Part shown: positions 10,744 to 22,460 of the stretch, piece after piece | How positions within the stretch are numbered: position 1 is the stretch's first letter | Layout: each line of letters starts with the position of its first letter | NCBI GenBank assembly: GCA_037176705.1 | Contig: CM073907.1 | Location: 10,137,001 to 10,201,000 of the forward strand | DNA length: 64,000 bases | Source: Molossus alvarezi | Lineage: Eukaryota > Chordata > Mammalia > Chiroptera > Molossidae | Direction: 5' to 3' | Program-made: the position numbers and the translations under genes | The notes under the pieces: generated by a model | Told to the model about the DNA's origin: nothing | Database searches by the model: none | The model's input: only the letters and a program-made list of their open reading frames with translations

Positions 10744-11023
10744 AAACTGATGAAGAGGCCCTGGCCGGTTTGGCTCAGTGGTTAGAGCATCGGCCTGCGG
10801 TCCAGAGAGACCTGGGTTCGGTTCCCACTAAGGGCATGTACCTCCGTTGCAGTTTGTCCCCGGCCCTGGTTGGGTCGTGCAGGTGGCAATCACTCGATGT
10901 GTCCCTTTTACATCGATGTTTCTCTCTCTCTCTCTCCCGCTCTAGCTGAACAAAAAATGGAAAAAAAAAAAAATGTCCTCTCGTGAGGATAAAAAAAAAA
11001 ATTAAAATCAAACTGATGAAGAG
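10744..11023 (+). mobile_element. Type B Ves SINE with perfect TSD
   Basis: The body is 10758-11009. The head is GGCCGGTTTGGCTCAGTGG, B box GGTTCGGTTCCC, and the tail has TCCTC-TCGT-GAGGA at 10977-10990 and poly-A. The 14-bp flank AAACTGATGAAGAG is identical at 10744-10757 and 11010-11023, so this is a recent insertion. Confidence 0.97.
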
Positions 11024-11293
11024 TCCATCTTCTTCCTGGTCCCCAACAATGAGCATTCAAATCCAAAATCAACAGAATATTAAGTTCGTTGGGCCATCAT
11101 TGAAAGCTCACTCTCCCCAGCCCTTTGGCATAAAAGCAGAAGACACGGTTGAAGAAAACCCAAGGGGTCCTAGAACATGTCCCTTTCGAGAAGATTTACA
11201 TTGATATTTGGCATGAGGTCGGCTTAAGCAAAGATTCAAGCACCTAAGGGGAACGCCTTTAGGTTTGGTACAAAGTGAAATACTACGAAAACT
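11024..11293. other. Unique sequence between SINEs
   Basis: No repeat recognised. The 64-73-codon frames on both strands have no features. The minus strand could be an extension of the protein-like segment at 10355-10740, but stops interrupt it. Confidence 0.35.
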
Positions 11294-11813
11294 TCTCCAC
11301 ATGAAATTTAAAAATTTTTTTCTTTACTGATTTTATTGTATTTATTTATTCATTTTTTAAAACTTTTTAATCCTCACCTGAGGATATTTTCCCATTTGTC
11401 TTCAGATAGAGTGGAAGGGGAAGAGAGAGGGAAACATCGATACGAGAGAGACACATTAATTGGTTGCCTCCCGCACGACCCTGACCAGGGCTGGGACTGA
11501 ACTGCAACCAAGGTACGTGCCCTTGACCAGAACTGAACCCATGACTCTGGTCCACGGGCCAACACTCTAACCACTTAGCAAAACCGGCCAGGGCTGCTTT
11601 ATTGATTTTAAAGAGAGAGGAAAGGAGAGGGAGAGAGAGACAGAAACATCGATGAGAGAAAACATCAATTGGCCACCTCCTGCATGCCCCCCACTGGGGA
11701 TCGGGCTCATAACTTGAGCAAGTGCCTGACTGCAAATCGAACCTGCAACCTCTTCGATGCATGGGTCGACGCTCAACCACTGAGCCCCACCGGCTGGACT
11801 CCACATGGAATTC
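11294..11813 (-). mobile_element. Type A Ves SINE interrupted by a type B SINE
   Basis: The outer type A element has a tail at 11312-11335 and a body at 11598-11800, minus strand. TCCACATGAAATTT at 11294 and TCCACATGGAATTC at 11800 flank the whole block, so they are the TSD of the older A element. Its tail motif TTTACTGATTTTA (11322) is repeated as TTTATTGATTTTA (11598) around the type B insert. Confidence 0.88.
11336..11597 (-). mobile_element. Type B Ves SINE nested in a type A tail
   Basis: Minus strand. The hairpin TCCTC-ACCT-GAGGA lies at 11371-11384 and the head at 11580-11594 reads AAACCGGCCAGGGC. It belongs to the older B subtype (tail CTGAAGACAAATGG). The duplicated type A tail motif on both sides is its TSD. 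An AT-rich extension of about 33 bases lies between the hairpin and the left TSD. Confidence 0.9.
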
Positions 11814-12830
11814 TTAATCTTTCCTAACAGATCCTGAGTCAGCCTTGGAATAAACAGGCTAGCACACTCAATTCTTCATGGCACAGTGGTGAGCAGAGTT
11901 CCAACTAGTCCCCTGTGCCCTGCCTCATTAGCAACTTGAGCTACGTCCACACCGATGCCTTGCTCTACACTCCAGCTGAACCCGGGAACATTCTCCCCAT
12001 TTCTCCCACTCACAGTTTCTGACCAGCAGGATGGGGTCACAGGGCTACTACCCCACAGGGATGAGAAGTGATGGAGAAAAGGCAGTCTAAGCATTCATCA
12101 TAGAGTTCTCAATAGATCCAAGTGATATTAGCACAGGAAGAGATTTCAGAGTGGACGTAGGTTACAAGGCCGTTCTACGTGAAATGTTTGTAGGTGACCA
12201 CTCTCCCTTAGATGCGGAACTTACTGCCTGCCTACTGCAGAGGAAGGAACCCTCACCTCTTGGTGTGTTCTGACTCCAGCCCAGCCAACGTCATCTCTGT
12301 TTGATGTCTTCGTTCCATTTTTATTCTGAACTACTTTTTCCCTGCTAAACTACTTCTGGATGATTAGGTGAGATTTTAGCTGAAGGCATGCAAATTTTTC
12401 ATTTTGATCACAGCTAAAGACACTCCCTTATCATTTTAGTAGCCAATTCTGCTCCGCCCAGAAAGGAGAGCTACTCTCTTACCAGGACGAGCACACTGGC
12501 AGTGACTAGTCTAGAAATACTATCACAAAGCATTATTTCTGTTCTGACCCTCGTGTGTGTGAAAGTATTGATTGCCCAGGTCAATCTATGAAACCCACAG
12601 AAACAAGGATGAACACAGCAGAAAAGGAAAGGGAACTATGCGAAGTGGGGAATAAAAGAAAATAGTCCCGTGGTGGACAGCTAAAAAGAAATGCGTTTAT
12701 GTTTTGTTTTATGCCAATGTTTGTCGTTTTTTAATATAGAATCCCTAGTCCACAGGCCTTATCGAAATCTTTCCAGGCTGGAGATAATTTACTTGTTTCA
12801 TGTGCTTTTGGCTTTTTTGTTTCTTTCCTT
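11814..12830. other. Unique sequence, no gene seen
   Basis: About 1 kb with no repeat recognised. The 72-codon minus frame at 11876-12094 lacks any recognisable motif. Confidence 0.4.
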
Positions 12831-13058
12831 TAATCCTCACCCAAGGACATTTTTCCATTTATCTCAGATAGAGTGGGAGGAAGGGAGAGAGAGAGAAACA
12901 TAGATGTTAGAGCGACACATTGACTGGCTGCCTCCTGCAGGACATGACCAGGGTCAGGGATTAATGGCAGCCAAGGTACATGCCCTTGACCGGAATCAAA
13001 GCCACGACTCTTTGGTCTGTGGGCTGACACTCTAACCACTGAGCCAAATCAGCCAGGG
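12831..13058 (-). mobile_element. Type B (older subtype) Ves SINE
   Basis: Minus strand. The left end holds TCCTC-ACCC-AAGGA, with one stem mismatch, and the head is CCTGGCTGATTTGGCTCAG. The body is diverged and the TSD uncertain (GCTTTTTT-like on both sides). Confidence 0.9.
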
Positions 13059-13083
13059 AAGCTTTTTAAATCAGTGATTCCCT

Positions 13084-13278
13084 GCCCTGGCCAGGTAAAT
13101 CAGCTGGTTAGCACATGGTCCCACTACGCCAAGATTGCAGGTTTGGTCCCGGTCAGAGCTCATACAAGAATCAATGAATGAATGCACAAATAAGTGGAAT
13201 AACAAACCAATCTCTCTCTCTCTCCCTCCCTCTTTTCCTTTCTCCCTCCCTCCCTCAAATCAATAAAAAATAAAAAGA
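13084..13278 (+). mobile_element. Type C Ves-like SINE
   Basis: GCCCTGGCCAGGTAAATCAG, then GGTCCCGGTCAGAGCTCATA, AAATAAGTGGAATAACAAAC, a CT tract and TCAAATCAATAAAAAA. It starts only 25 bp after the type B element. No TSD found. Confidence 0.85.
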
Positions 13279-16200
13279 AGGCTTGGACCATTCTTATTAT
13301 CAGAAAAAAAATATATAGGAGTTGTGGTGAACATATATGTTAATTACAAAGCTAGAAATTTGAGAATGGAATATGTAGAGGTATCTTGGGATGATGCTAA
13401 CGAAGAAGCAGTGTCTCCTATATCCCACAACCTGGAGCCTGAGGACAGAGAGACATGGAGAAGCAATGCACACCAAAGTGTTACACGGGTGCGACAATCC
13501 CATTAGCCCGCAGCAAAGCTCTCCACGGTCGTCCAACATCTGCCCGGGGCTCATTCTGCAAACCTAACTCCGTGTGTGACTGCGGTCTCCTTCACAAACG
13601 GGGTCTTTTCCCCAAATGGCTGGGACTCAGAGGCCTGCCTTTGAAACCTGCTCCATGTTTTTTAGGCTCCAACCCAGGTGCTGTCCTCAGTCAACAGGCA
13701 GAATTCATTCAAATGAATTCTCCGCAGCCGAGGAAAGGTGAGAAAATACAGAGAGGCCAGGGATTGAGAGACAAGAAATGCTCCCCCAGAGAATGCTTTC
13801 ATAATTATAATAGCTCGTTTTAATCACTGTGATTGTTTAATATAAGTATGAGCACAGAGCTATAAGGATAATAATTGTCTTATCAGGTACAATCGCTTTG
13901 TTATCACCAGGGCTCATTTGGGATTTAGCATCCAGAGTCCCAGTCCCTACACTTCCTTCACACATCAAGTGGTCTTAATTACGTGGGCAGTCTGAGCTCT
14001 CTGGAGACAAAGCCAGGGATGGACCCAGCATCAGGTAAGAAGAGGGGCTCATCCCTTTCTTCTTTGTCTCTGCTCAAGCCTCTGTAGCTGAAGCTGTACA
14101 TGCTGCTTCCTCCATCTTTGAGACGCTTTGAATGGGGAAGGCGTCATTTAGCTGAAAAAATCTCAGTTATTTTTCTCATGCATGCTTCAGATGCTGGGTT
14201 AAAACCATTAGCATAGAACAAAAATCGGAGCAGATGCACCGCAACAGATTCCTTAAGGGAATCCATATTTTTACATATTTTGTAATAAGGAAACTGTTAC
14301 TCCCAGATGGTAGCAAGCTAATACTGGTGCTTTGCTTGCTGATAACATAGTAAAAAATAAAATTAATTGTATTCTATTTGATGACAATGAAGTCATTATC
14401 ATATATACTGCGCTCTTAAAGGAGACAGAGCCAAGAGATCAGCTTCCTGAGTGATGAGGTTTATTGGTTTTTTTTTGGTCCGGCCGAAAATAACAAAAAA
14501 TACAAAAAAAAAAACAAAAAAACAATCCAACTTGGATCTTGGAGTTGGAATTCCCTTCCCCCTGGCATCAAAATGCACTATGGTTTATAAATGTGGTGAA
14601 GAAGGAAAAAAAAATGCTGTGTTGAATTGCTAACAATATTAGGGAGAAGACTGGTTGTATAAATACACACATCAGAGACTTCCAATCCACCTCCCAGAGA
14701 GAGATGGGAGCTACTGAGATTATTCTTTGCTAATTCATGGTGAGTAATCTCCCACATTTCAAGTCCACTATTGCAAGTCATGCTTATCTAGAAATATGTA
14801 TAATAAAACTTAACATTAAAATGTACTATTGGTACATACTCTGGTATATTTGTAGCTGTTTTTTATAATAAAGCAGTACTTTTTCTTTATGTGTTTTTTA
14901 CCTGCAATCAACGTAGTGTGTATATATGTATGTGTGTGTGTATATATGTGTGTGTATATATATATATACATATATATGAATGAATATATATATTCATATA
15001 TATATACAGACACCATATATAACTTTCTATTTAGGACTTACAATAATTACATAATAAAATGTATCTTTACTTAGCATTCTCTTATATTAATCACAATTCT
15101 TTCTAGAACTGTTCCAGGTAGTATGTTTTTGACTCGTATTATAGGTTACATTCTTTTATCTAACAGCAGACAGAAGGAAAATAACCAACATATGATTCTA
15201 TACTCTACTCTCTCTCTCCTTCCCTCCTATCTATGAATTTCATTGGGCCCCAAATTAGTGTATTATGCTGGAATGTTTGTGTTAGTGTTGAGCTGAGATT
15301 ACAATACCATCGGTATGAGATATTGGTTATGGTACTATTTTTCAAGTTAGAGTTTATTCCTTGTCTAATGGCATGAGGAGAGAGAGCCCCCCCCCCACAC
15401 ATTGGACAATACTCAATTGTAGCCCAATTTAAGAAAAAAAAAAGCCATAATAAAAATGGCTCATTCTTTGGAAGGTTTGAAAGTCTAGAAGTCAACTGAA
15501 CAGGTATTCAGAGATCATCAGCAAAACAGAATTATTAAAAGAATTATTTAAAAAAAAATCTATGAGCAGTATAAAGTATATAAATAATAGAACAGACTCA
15601 TATACATTAAATCTATATCATAAATGATTTAACAGAAAGACAATTTTAAGTCTGAATCAATACTATTTTTGATAGTCGGAGGTCCCTTAGTTAACAATCA
15701 GCTATTCAGCTTGTCACAAGCTAAACTTCGGAAGACGTTAATGACTGTAAATATTGGAAACATATGGCATACAAGGGGGTTAGGATTTATTGAAGGTTAT
15801 TCGTGGTAACAGAAATGCTGCTAACTGTTCTTCAAAATCTTATAGGTGTTAGACACCATCTCTTAAAGAAGAGTTCTTGAGTGACTAATACTTGGCACGC
15901 CATTAGTATGATCCATACTAAGTTTGCTGGTCTATGAAATAGTTAGTCATGGACACTCTATAGAGCAGTGGCATTGGACCAAAGTCCCAGACACGGACAA
16001 TCAGAGAAAACTTAGAGGTCATCATTCAAACTTTCCCTTCTGCAGATATGAGACTCAAGGCACAGATCACAAAATTGGGACCAAGGGGGGCGGGGGGGGG
16101 GTTAAAGTTTTCATTAAAATTGTTGAAATGTATATACCTGTGAATTTCAATAGCAGATAAAAAAGGTCTGATAAAATGTAATTTCACAAAGCAACAAACT

Positions 16201-16559
16201 AAACCAGATCAAAACGGATTTCGGAAGTTAAGTTGATTTTGATCCGTGCCACTCACAGCAAGGTGGAGTGGTGATTTAAAGGTAATTTCTCCCCATTCCA
16301 GGACGACTAGAAGGTGTTCTGTTCGCTCAAGATCACCAACAGCTCCAAGAGGCATGAGGAAGTGCATCAAAGAGCAATAGGAGAATCAGCCATTTAATTT
16401 TATATATAACATTTTCTTTGTGTAATGTAAAGGCTGCTCTAACAGAAAATGAGATATGAACATTTTTGTGATGATAGTGCAATGACTCAAATCACACGCG
16501 GAGGATTTTTCATCCTGGGTCTCAAGGTATCAGACATAAACGAGCTGAATTTGCAGGTC
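13279..16559. other. Long SINE-free unique stretch
   Basis: No young SINE in 3.3 kb. It holds an A-rich run at 14494-14522, a TG/TA microsatellite at 14917-15006, a C run near 15388, and a G-rich run at 16084-16101. Frames of 122, 96 and 78 codons show no family. Sequence at 13810-13930 is TAAT/GATA-rich and may be regulatory, but that is only an impression. Confidence 0.4.
14917..15006. repeat. (TG)n/(TA)n microsatellite with palindrome
   Basis: Alternating GTGTGTATATATG units pass into a perfect A/T-rich palindromic section around ATATATGAATGAATATATAT. This could form a cruciform or be replication-unstable. Confidence 0.92.
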
Positions 16560-16745
16560 CAGGCAGTCTGGCGTGACCAAGTGGTCCTGGCTTCGGGTTC
16601 CAACACCAGGGCTTGAGCTATTTAGCTCAGCCCTAGCGGGTAGGATAATCGGTGTCCATGAGCCTCAGTTTTCCCGACTGTTAAATGGAAATAAAAATTT
16701 GTCCCTTTGCTGGGCTGTTATCCAACGAGATCCCCTGCAGGAAAT
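16555..16745 (+). mobile_element. MIR SINE relic
   Basis: The core GGCTTGAGCTATTTAGCTCA is followed by the well-kept MIR segment GAGCCTCAGTTTTCCCGACT, GTTAAATGGAAATAAAAATT and GGGCTGTTATCC. An old, dead copy. Confidence 0.8.
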
Positions 16746-18574
16746 TATCTAATGAGGTCATTTGCAAGACAGGGATTAGGTCACTGTTAACTTTCCACAG
16801 ATACGTCGGGATTTCTGGAAATTACAAGTAGACAGGTCTGGTGGGGGTGGGGTTCATGGGAACAACACGAACCTCCGTGCAAGACACAGAAGGCAGATCT
16901 CGTCCCGGCCACGGGAAGCAGCTGCTCATGCTCCCTGGAGGCAGGCTTGGGGGAGAATTTTCCAGAAGACCTGGCAGGGGAGCTGGTTTAAGTCGTCAAA
17001 TACTCATCAAGACAAGCACTCATGGACCCCACACATTAGGCTTGGCCTGCGTCATGCTAGGAAGCGTACAAGCTGGTCCCGTGGATGTGACTGGCATGAG
17101 GTCACCACGCGCTCCTGGAGTGGGGGTTTCTGAGTCCCCACCTCCACAGGGACTTGGCAAAGCGCCCTCTACCCTTGGGGCACATTCCTCAGCGGGGAAT
17201 GCATGCCATTAGGAGCAAAGCACATCTTGAAGGTCATTCCCTACCACAATGAAGGTCAGTGGCGTCACGTGGCAGTGCCACCGTTTTTATTAACGACACT
17301 CTTGGTTAGGGACACTGATCCATACTGAACCATTTCTGTTGGTCCTTAAACCCTGCGCGACCTGCTCTGTAGCACTTAGTAGGGGCTCAGTACCGTGAAA
17401 TAAACCACCAAGTCACTGAATTCGTCATTTCCAGAGGAAATATTCAGCGCCTTTTATATAGCAGGCGCTGCATGAATTCAGAAAGGACCATGTTAACGCT
17501 GAATTATGTCATCCATCGTGTGAAGACGGGGTCTCCAGCAACCTACCTCTGGGCTCGTACCCTAGTGCACCCTTTGTAATGCCCCAGCGTCTTGTTGAAT
17601 GTCAATTTCAAGGGCAGCTTGAAAAAGAGGCGAAAGAGTTTCCTGTGAAAGACTGCGATTCTGGACTTGCTATTATAACATGTAAGAGTGTCGCTTGGCA
17701 CCCTGGTTCGGCTGGGGACCACCCAGAAGGAGCATGTAAATCCTTGAACTCTTGATGCACAGGCTTTTCTGGGAGGGAATCGGGGGAAGGAAACTCCGTT
17801 GCAAGTGATCACATGTAGCCCGCAGAACACCTCCACCACCTAGCAATTGTTCTCGTCTAGGTATTTATTCTTACAAATGGGATTTCAGGCCCCTCCATCG
17901 GTGGGTGATGTGGTTGCTAATGATTGGTGAGAGGAAGCATTAGTGTTCTTTGTAAACTCAGTTGAGTGCATCAGAGGTTTAAAAATACATACTTCAGCCT
18001 AAGAAAACTCACCTTGGAAAGGATAGGTTCTTGCTCGTGTTCGTGAATTATGCAATTTGTCTCAGTAAAAGAGTCTGACGGATGTTTGGTCCGCCAATTT
18101 GGAGCTGGCATTAAATGGTTTCATGAGAATTTGCCAAGACCCCATAAATACACACAAGCATGAGATGCCCTACATAACCACAACCCTCAGGGCAGATTCT
18201 TTTTAAATACATGCACAGTGCAGTTTAGAAGACACCACGTCGTCAGTGGGCTCTTGCTGTAACCAGTAAGTTAAAAAAGAATTAAGTACCTGTTTCCTCT
18301 CATATACCTTCCTTCCAGTGGGTACGTGTAGGCACACAAACCACAGCAGAGCTACAGTATCCGATTGCAATAGGAAAAGGACTTTGAAGAAGGCTCTGAG
18401 AGCCTTCAGAACAAGACAACCCTTTTGCATCTTTCAAGGTCATTTGACAGGCATGATCGGACTTCAGATTTCACAACCCTTCGAGTCAGATATTACTTTG
18501 CCCAGATAATAAACCAAAAGAAGTAATTTGATAGATAAGTGTTTCAGATGGCTGAGAGTTCTCTGGCTTTAAGA
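16746..18574. other. Unique sequence with a short MIR/L2-like end
   Basis: Moderate-GC single-copy-looking sequence. At 17365-17400 GTAGCACTTAGTAGGGGCTC resembles the common end of MIR/L2 elements. The 123-codon frame at 16841-17212 has no recognisable domain. Confidence 0.4.
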
Positions 18575-18840
18575 CCCCTCACTGTGCCCTGGCCCGTTTG
18601 GCTCAGCTTCGGCCTGCAGACCCAAGGGTCCCGGGTTCGGTTCCCAATAAGGGCACGTACCTCAGTTGCGGTTTGTCCCCGGCCCTGGTTGGGTCATGTG
18701 GGTGGCAACCACTCGATGTGTCCCTTTCACATCGATGTTTCTCTCTCTCTCTCTCTCTCCCTCCCACTCTATCTAAACAAAATATATATATATATATAAA
18801 GTATCCTCGGGTGAGGATAAAAAAAATACTCCTCACTGCG
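18575..18840 (+). mobile_element. Type B Ves SINE with TSD
   Basis: The body is 18586-18829. B box GGTTCGGTTCCC, long CT tract, a (TA)n run at 18783-18798 inside the tail, then TCCTC-GGGT-GAGGA. CCCCTCACTGT (18575) and TCCTCACTGCG (18830) are an imperfect TSD. The TA expansion in the tail is a copy-specific oddity. Confidence 0.95.
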
Positions 18841-19830
18841 TCTTAGTGTATATATCAGCTCTAAGCCCTGCCCACAGCAACAGTGGTTTGGATTGAAATC
18901 TCTCTGCTTAACTCCTGTGATGTCTGGGCTCTCTTGTCTCATTCTTGCAACTCAAGCATAAACTGCATTTTCAATTCAGGGTGTGGGTTTTCCCTTTGTA
19001 AGAGGAGATCAGTCTGACAGATTGTGAGGCTTTTCCAAGAAATGGTTACGGATGTGTTTAATGTTTACTTAAAAAGACATCGTCACCAGTGGTGTGAGGA
19101 AGGTAGGGGCCTGCTTCCCCCTGACTTGTTGGCTGCTGAACCCACAGTGCTCAGCACTTAGCGGTGAACCGTCGATAAACTGTTCCTGAAATTAAAGGAG
19201 AAAAGACCGAATTCTGTACCTGCTCATAACTCAACGTGGAAATGATGTTTTTCCCAGCCGCTGAGCCTGCTCCTGCTTATTGACAGCGTTGGCACGGAAT
19301 CAAGACAGTTTATCAATAAATAATTTGCATTTATCTTGTTTTCTCGAGTTGACCCGCCGCGTAAATCTTCTCCACATTTGAGGTTTTGCTTCTGAGTGGT
19401 GCTAATTCATTCTCATCAGGCTTCTGAATGTTCCAATGGTTACAGCTACCCAGACACGGGGGAAAGACATGACGGACTCACAGACGGAGCGCAAGCGATG
19501 AGTCTCCTTGGTCACAGGCAAAGCAGCACGCTGCTCTGAGGAGCCTTGTCCTAGTCTCGCACCCTGACACATAAAGTGGGGATCAAGGCAAACCTGGCAG
19601 GACCACTGTACTGTCATAGCTGCATGCGAGAGGGCCATGCTGCTGTACCTGAAGGACCATTTTGTTATTATAAGCTCACCTGATAGGCTGGCTTCCCTTT
19701 AAAAAATTTTTTTTATTCATCCTATTGCTTTGGTTTGTTTTGTATTTCTGTGAATACCACTATGTGTCCTTCATGCCTTTGTTACCTGTAAGCACGTAAC
19801 CTCGGGTTCAGGGGAAATATATAATATTGT
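18841..19830. other. Unique sequence, no gene seen
   Basis: No repeat family recognised. Short homeodomain-like and GATA-like words occur, but no more than expected by chance as far as I can judge. Confidence 0.4.
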
Positions 19831-20079
19831 TTATGGCTGAGTTTGTTTTTTTAGAATGTTACTGCTCCCCCCCCCTTATTGATTTTAGAGAGAGGAAGGG
19901 AGAGAGAGAGAAACATCGATGAGAGAGAGCACTAATTGGCCGCCTCCTGTATGCCCCCCACTGGGGATCTGGCCCACAACCTGGACATGTGTCCTGACCG
20001 GGCATCAAACCGGCGACTTCTTGGTGCAGGGTCGATGCTCAATCACTGAGCCACACCAGCTGGACTTATGGCTGAGTTT
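19831..20079 (-). mobile_element. Type A Ves SINE with extra 3' sequence
   Basis: The A-type body, about 19876-20065, is on the minus strand. A perfect 14-bp TSD, TTATGGCTGAGTTT, lies at 19831-19844 and 20066-20079. Between the left TSD and the normal tail there are about 31 bases (19845-19875) that no other A copy here has. In sense orientation they read a G run, then AGCAGTAACATTCT, then poly-A. This looks like a readthrough transcript that carried 3' flank from its source. Confidence 0.93.
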
Positions 20080-20361
20080 TATCCTTAATGTGTTTTGAGT
20101 TGGAAAAAAAAATCGTGGTGATTTTGTCCATGATTGAGTGATAGCATGACCTTCTTCTTCGTTGCTTCATAATATTTCCTGGTACCGGAAATGCCATCTA
20201 TGCCACGTAACCCCACTGAGAAATACTCACTGCTGTTAATCTTTTTCATTATTACCCACCGGAGAGAGAACAAGGGAGGCAGGCTAGGGGGTGGAGAGAT
20301 GGAAACCCCGGAACACTGCGGATGGGGATGCAAACTGGTCCAGCCACTGTGAAAGCACAAC

Positions 20362-20540
20362 ACAGAAGCTAGATAAACCACAGAACCTACATGCATGTAC
20401 GCATGACCAATGGACATGGACAACAAAGCCGGGGACGGGGTGGGGGGATGGGGAGGAGGGTGTCATGGGGTAAAAAAGGAGAAACATCTGTAACAAAAAT
20501 AAAATTTAAAAATAAATAAATAAATAAATAAAATACTTAA
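20362..20540 (+). mobile_element. Bat L1/HAL1-type 3' UTR end, inserted in older L1
   Basis: It shares AACCTACATGCATGTACGCA, TGACCAATGGACATGGACAA, a G-rich stretch and AGGAGAAACATCTGTAACA with the copies at 63059-63559 and 22296-22448. It ends in an (AAAT)n tail. The young 3' end sits inside the older L1 with part of the host L1 missing at the junction. Confidence 0.75.
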
Positions 20541-20627
20541 AAAAAAATAGATCTACCATATGAAACAGCAATTTCCTCTCTGGGTATATACCCATGGGAT
20601 ATGAAAACAAGGTATCAAAGAGATATA

Positions 20628-20862
20628 GGGCCCAGCCAGTGTGGCTCAGTAATTGAGCATCGACCCAGGCACCAAGAGATCACTGGTTCCATTCCCGGTC
20701 AGGGCACATGCCCAGGTTGTGGGCGCGATCCCCAGTGGGAGGACATGCAAGAGGCGGCCAATCGATGTTCTCTCTCATCGATGTTTCTATCTCTCTCTCC
20801 GTTTCTCTCCCCCTCTCTCTAAAATCAATCAATAAATATTTAAAAAAGAGAGAGAGATACGT
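20628..20862 (+). mobile_element. Type A Ves SINE inside the old L1
   Basis: The body is 20640-20847. The A box is GTGGCTCAGTAATTGAGC and the tail AAAATCAATCAATAAA. AAGAGATATA before and AGAGAGATAC after are an imperfect TSD. It splits the L1 text between CAAGGTATC and ACGTACTCCC. Confidence 0.93.
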
Positions 20863-21460
20863 ACTCCCATGTTTATCACAGCAGTCTTCAAAATAGCCTA
20901 GATATGGAAAGTGCATATCAACAGATGAGACAAGGGAGTATTATTCAGCCATGAGAACAAATGAAATCCTGCCATTTGTGACAACATAGATGGACCTTGA
21001 GACATTATGCTAAGTTAAATAAGTCAGACGGAGAAAGACACAGTGTATGATATCACAGAGAGTCAAATGGTGGTTACCAGAGACTGGGGAGGGGGCGTAG
21101 GTGGGGGTAGGTGAGTTGTTATTTACAGGTTGAAACTTTCAATGAGTAGTAAATAAACCCTAGAGATCTAATGCACAGTATAGTGAATATAGACAGCATT
21201 CTTGTATTATCATCATCAATCTTGCTAAGAGACTAGATCTTAATTTTCCCAACCACAAAAGAAAAATTATAATTGTGCGATGCTATAAAAGATGCTAATT
21301 ATTGCTACTCTGGCAATCAGATTACAATATAGAAATGTATCAAATCAACATGTGTACACCTTACATTTCTGCAGTGTTATATGTAAAATTTTTTCAGTAA
21401 ACATTTTTTACCAATGTTTGGTGTTTTGCTTTTGTCCTTATTTTGCCTTTTTTGTTTGTT

Positions 21461-21733
21461 TGTTTTGCCATTTTTTTTTTTTATCCTCACCCGAGGACAT
21501 TTTTCCATTTTTTGTTCAGATAGAGCGGGAGGGAGAGAGAGGAAGAGAGAAAGAGGGAGAAACATTGATGTGAAAGGGACACATCGAGTGGCTGCCACCC
21601 GCACAACAAAACAGGGCCGGGGACAAACTGCAACTGAAGTACGCGCCCTTAGTGGAAACCGAACCCAGGTCTCTCTGTACCGCAGGCCGAAGCTCCAACC
21701 ACTGAGCCAAACTGGCCAGTGTTTTGCCATTTT
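21461..21733 (-). mobile_element. Type B Ves SINE with perfect TSD
   Basis: The body is about 21475-21719, minus strand, with the hairpin TCCTC-ACCC-GAGGA at 21484-21497. TGTTTTGCCATTTT is repeated exactly at 21461-21474 and 21720-21733. A recent insertion. Confidence 0.97.
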
Positions 21734-22281
21734 GTTTAAAGGCAGTGGGTAAGGTATAAAATGCTGCACCATTTAATTTTAAATTAATGATTCTTATTTG
21801 ACAATAACTCTATCACTGTGTTTAATGAGCTGAGCGTTTCAAGATCTGAGACCTGTTATGTAAAATGTTCACATTTGAATGATTATCTTACCCAGCAATT
21901 TACAGTTCTTTCTTCTTTCTAGGCATATATAAGAATGATAGTCATTCTCTATGTCCTATTTAGGAATCCTTTGGCGATTATAAGATCAGACTTGTGTCTT
22001 CTGGGACCTTTTGAAAGATACTGATTCCCTGGTCCATTTTCTGGAGACTCACATATGAGTCAGAGACATGATTTTTAGTAACAGGTGTCCCAGGTAGATG
22101 CTATGATCTGGAAAATTTGGGATGAGGGGCTGAAATCCATCGTCTCTGTACTCATACTTTAGGGTGGGCACTTATTTCAAGTGGCCAGAGTAATGACATT
22201 GAACTCAAGTGTCATCTCAGCTAATGTGCTGGGCCCACGTTGGGAAAACACTCGAACATCTGTTGAATGTGATGTTTCTCT
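21734..22281. other. Unique sequence, no gene seen
   Basis: AT-rich single-copy-looking DNA without recognisable features. Confidence 0.4.
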
Positions 22282-22460
22282 GTTGTTGCTCTTTTTTTTT
22301 GTTCCAATTTTTATTAATTTATTTTTGTTACAGATGTTTCCTTTTTTCCCTAGAAACCCTCCTCCCGATCCCGCCCCCTCCTCAGTATTGTTGCCTATGT
22401 CCATTGGTTACGCGTATGTGCATATAAGTTCTTTGGTTTATCTCATCCTGTGTTGCTTTT
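22282..22460 (-). mobile_element. Bat L1/HAL1-type 3' UTR end
   Basis: The minus strand reads AAACCAAAGAACTTATATGC, GTAACCAATGGACATAGGCA, G-rich text, AAGGAAACATCTGTAACA and an AATAAATT-rich tail. GTTGTTGCTCTTTT (left) and TGTGTTGCTTTT (right) suggest a TSD. A severely 5'-truncated copy. Confidence 0.75.

Larger units (their letters stand above)
20270..21405 (+). mobile_element. Old LINE-1 3' end (L1M type), twice interrupted
   Basis: L1 text at 20290-20350 (GCAAACTGGTCCAGCCACTG) resumes at 20545 (ATCTACCATATGAAACAGCA, TGGGTATATACCCA), then 20935-21110 (TATTATTCAGCCATGAGAAC, ACATAGATGGACCTTGAG, AAATAAGTCAGACGGAGA) and runs to about 21400. This is the ORF2 end/3' UTR region of mid-age mammalian L1. 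Frames are broken. Confidence 0.82.

Noticed and set aside
11367..11804. Recurrent 'protein family' with SLSLSLPLSL and GSIPGQGTCPGCG-type runs
   Set aside because: Seen in dozens of frames across the window, but each coincides with a Ves SINE; these are translations of its CT tract and tRNA-like head.
13279..18574. 5.3-kb gap without young SINEs as a sign of selection
   Set aside because: With about 43 insertions in 64 kb a gap of this size is expected about once by chance.
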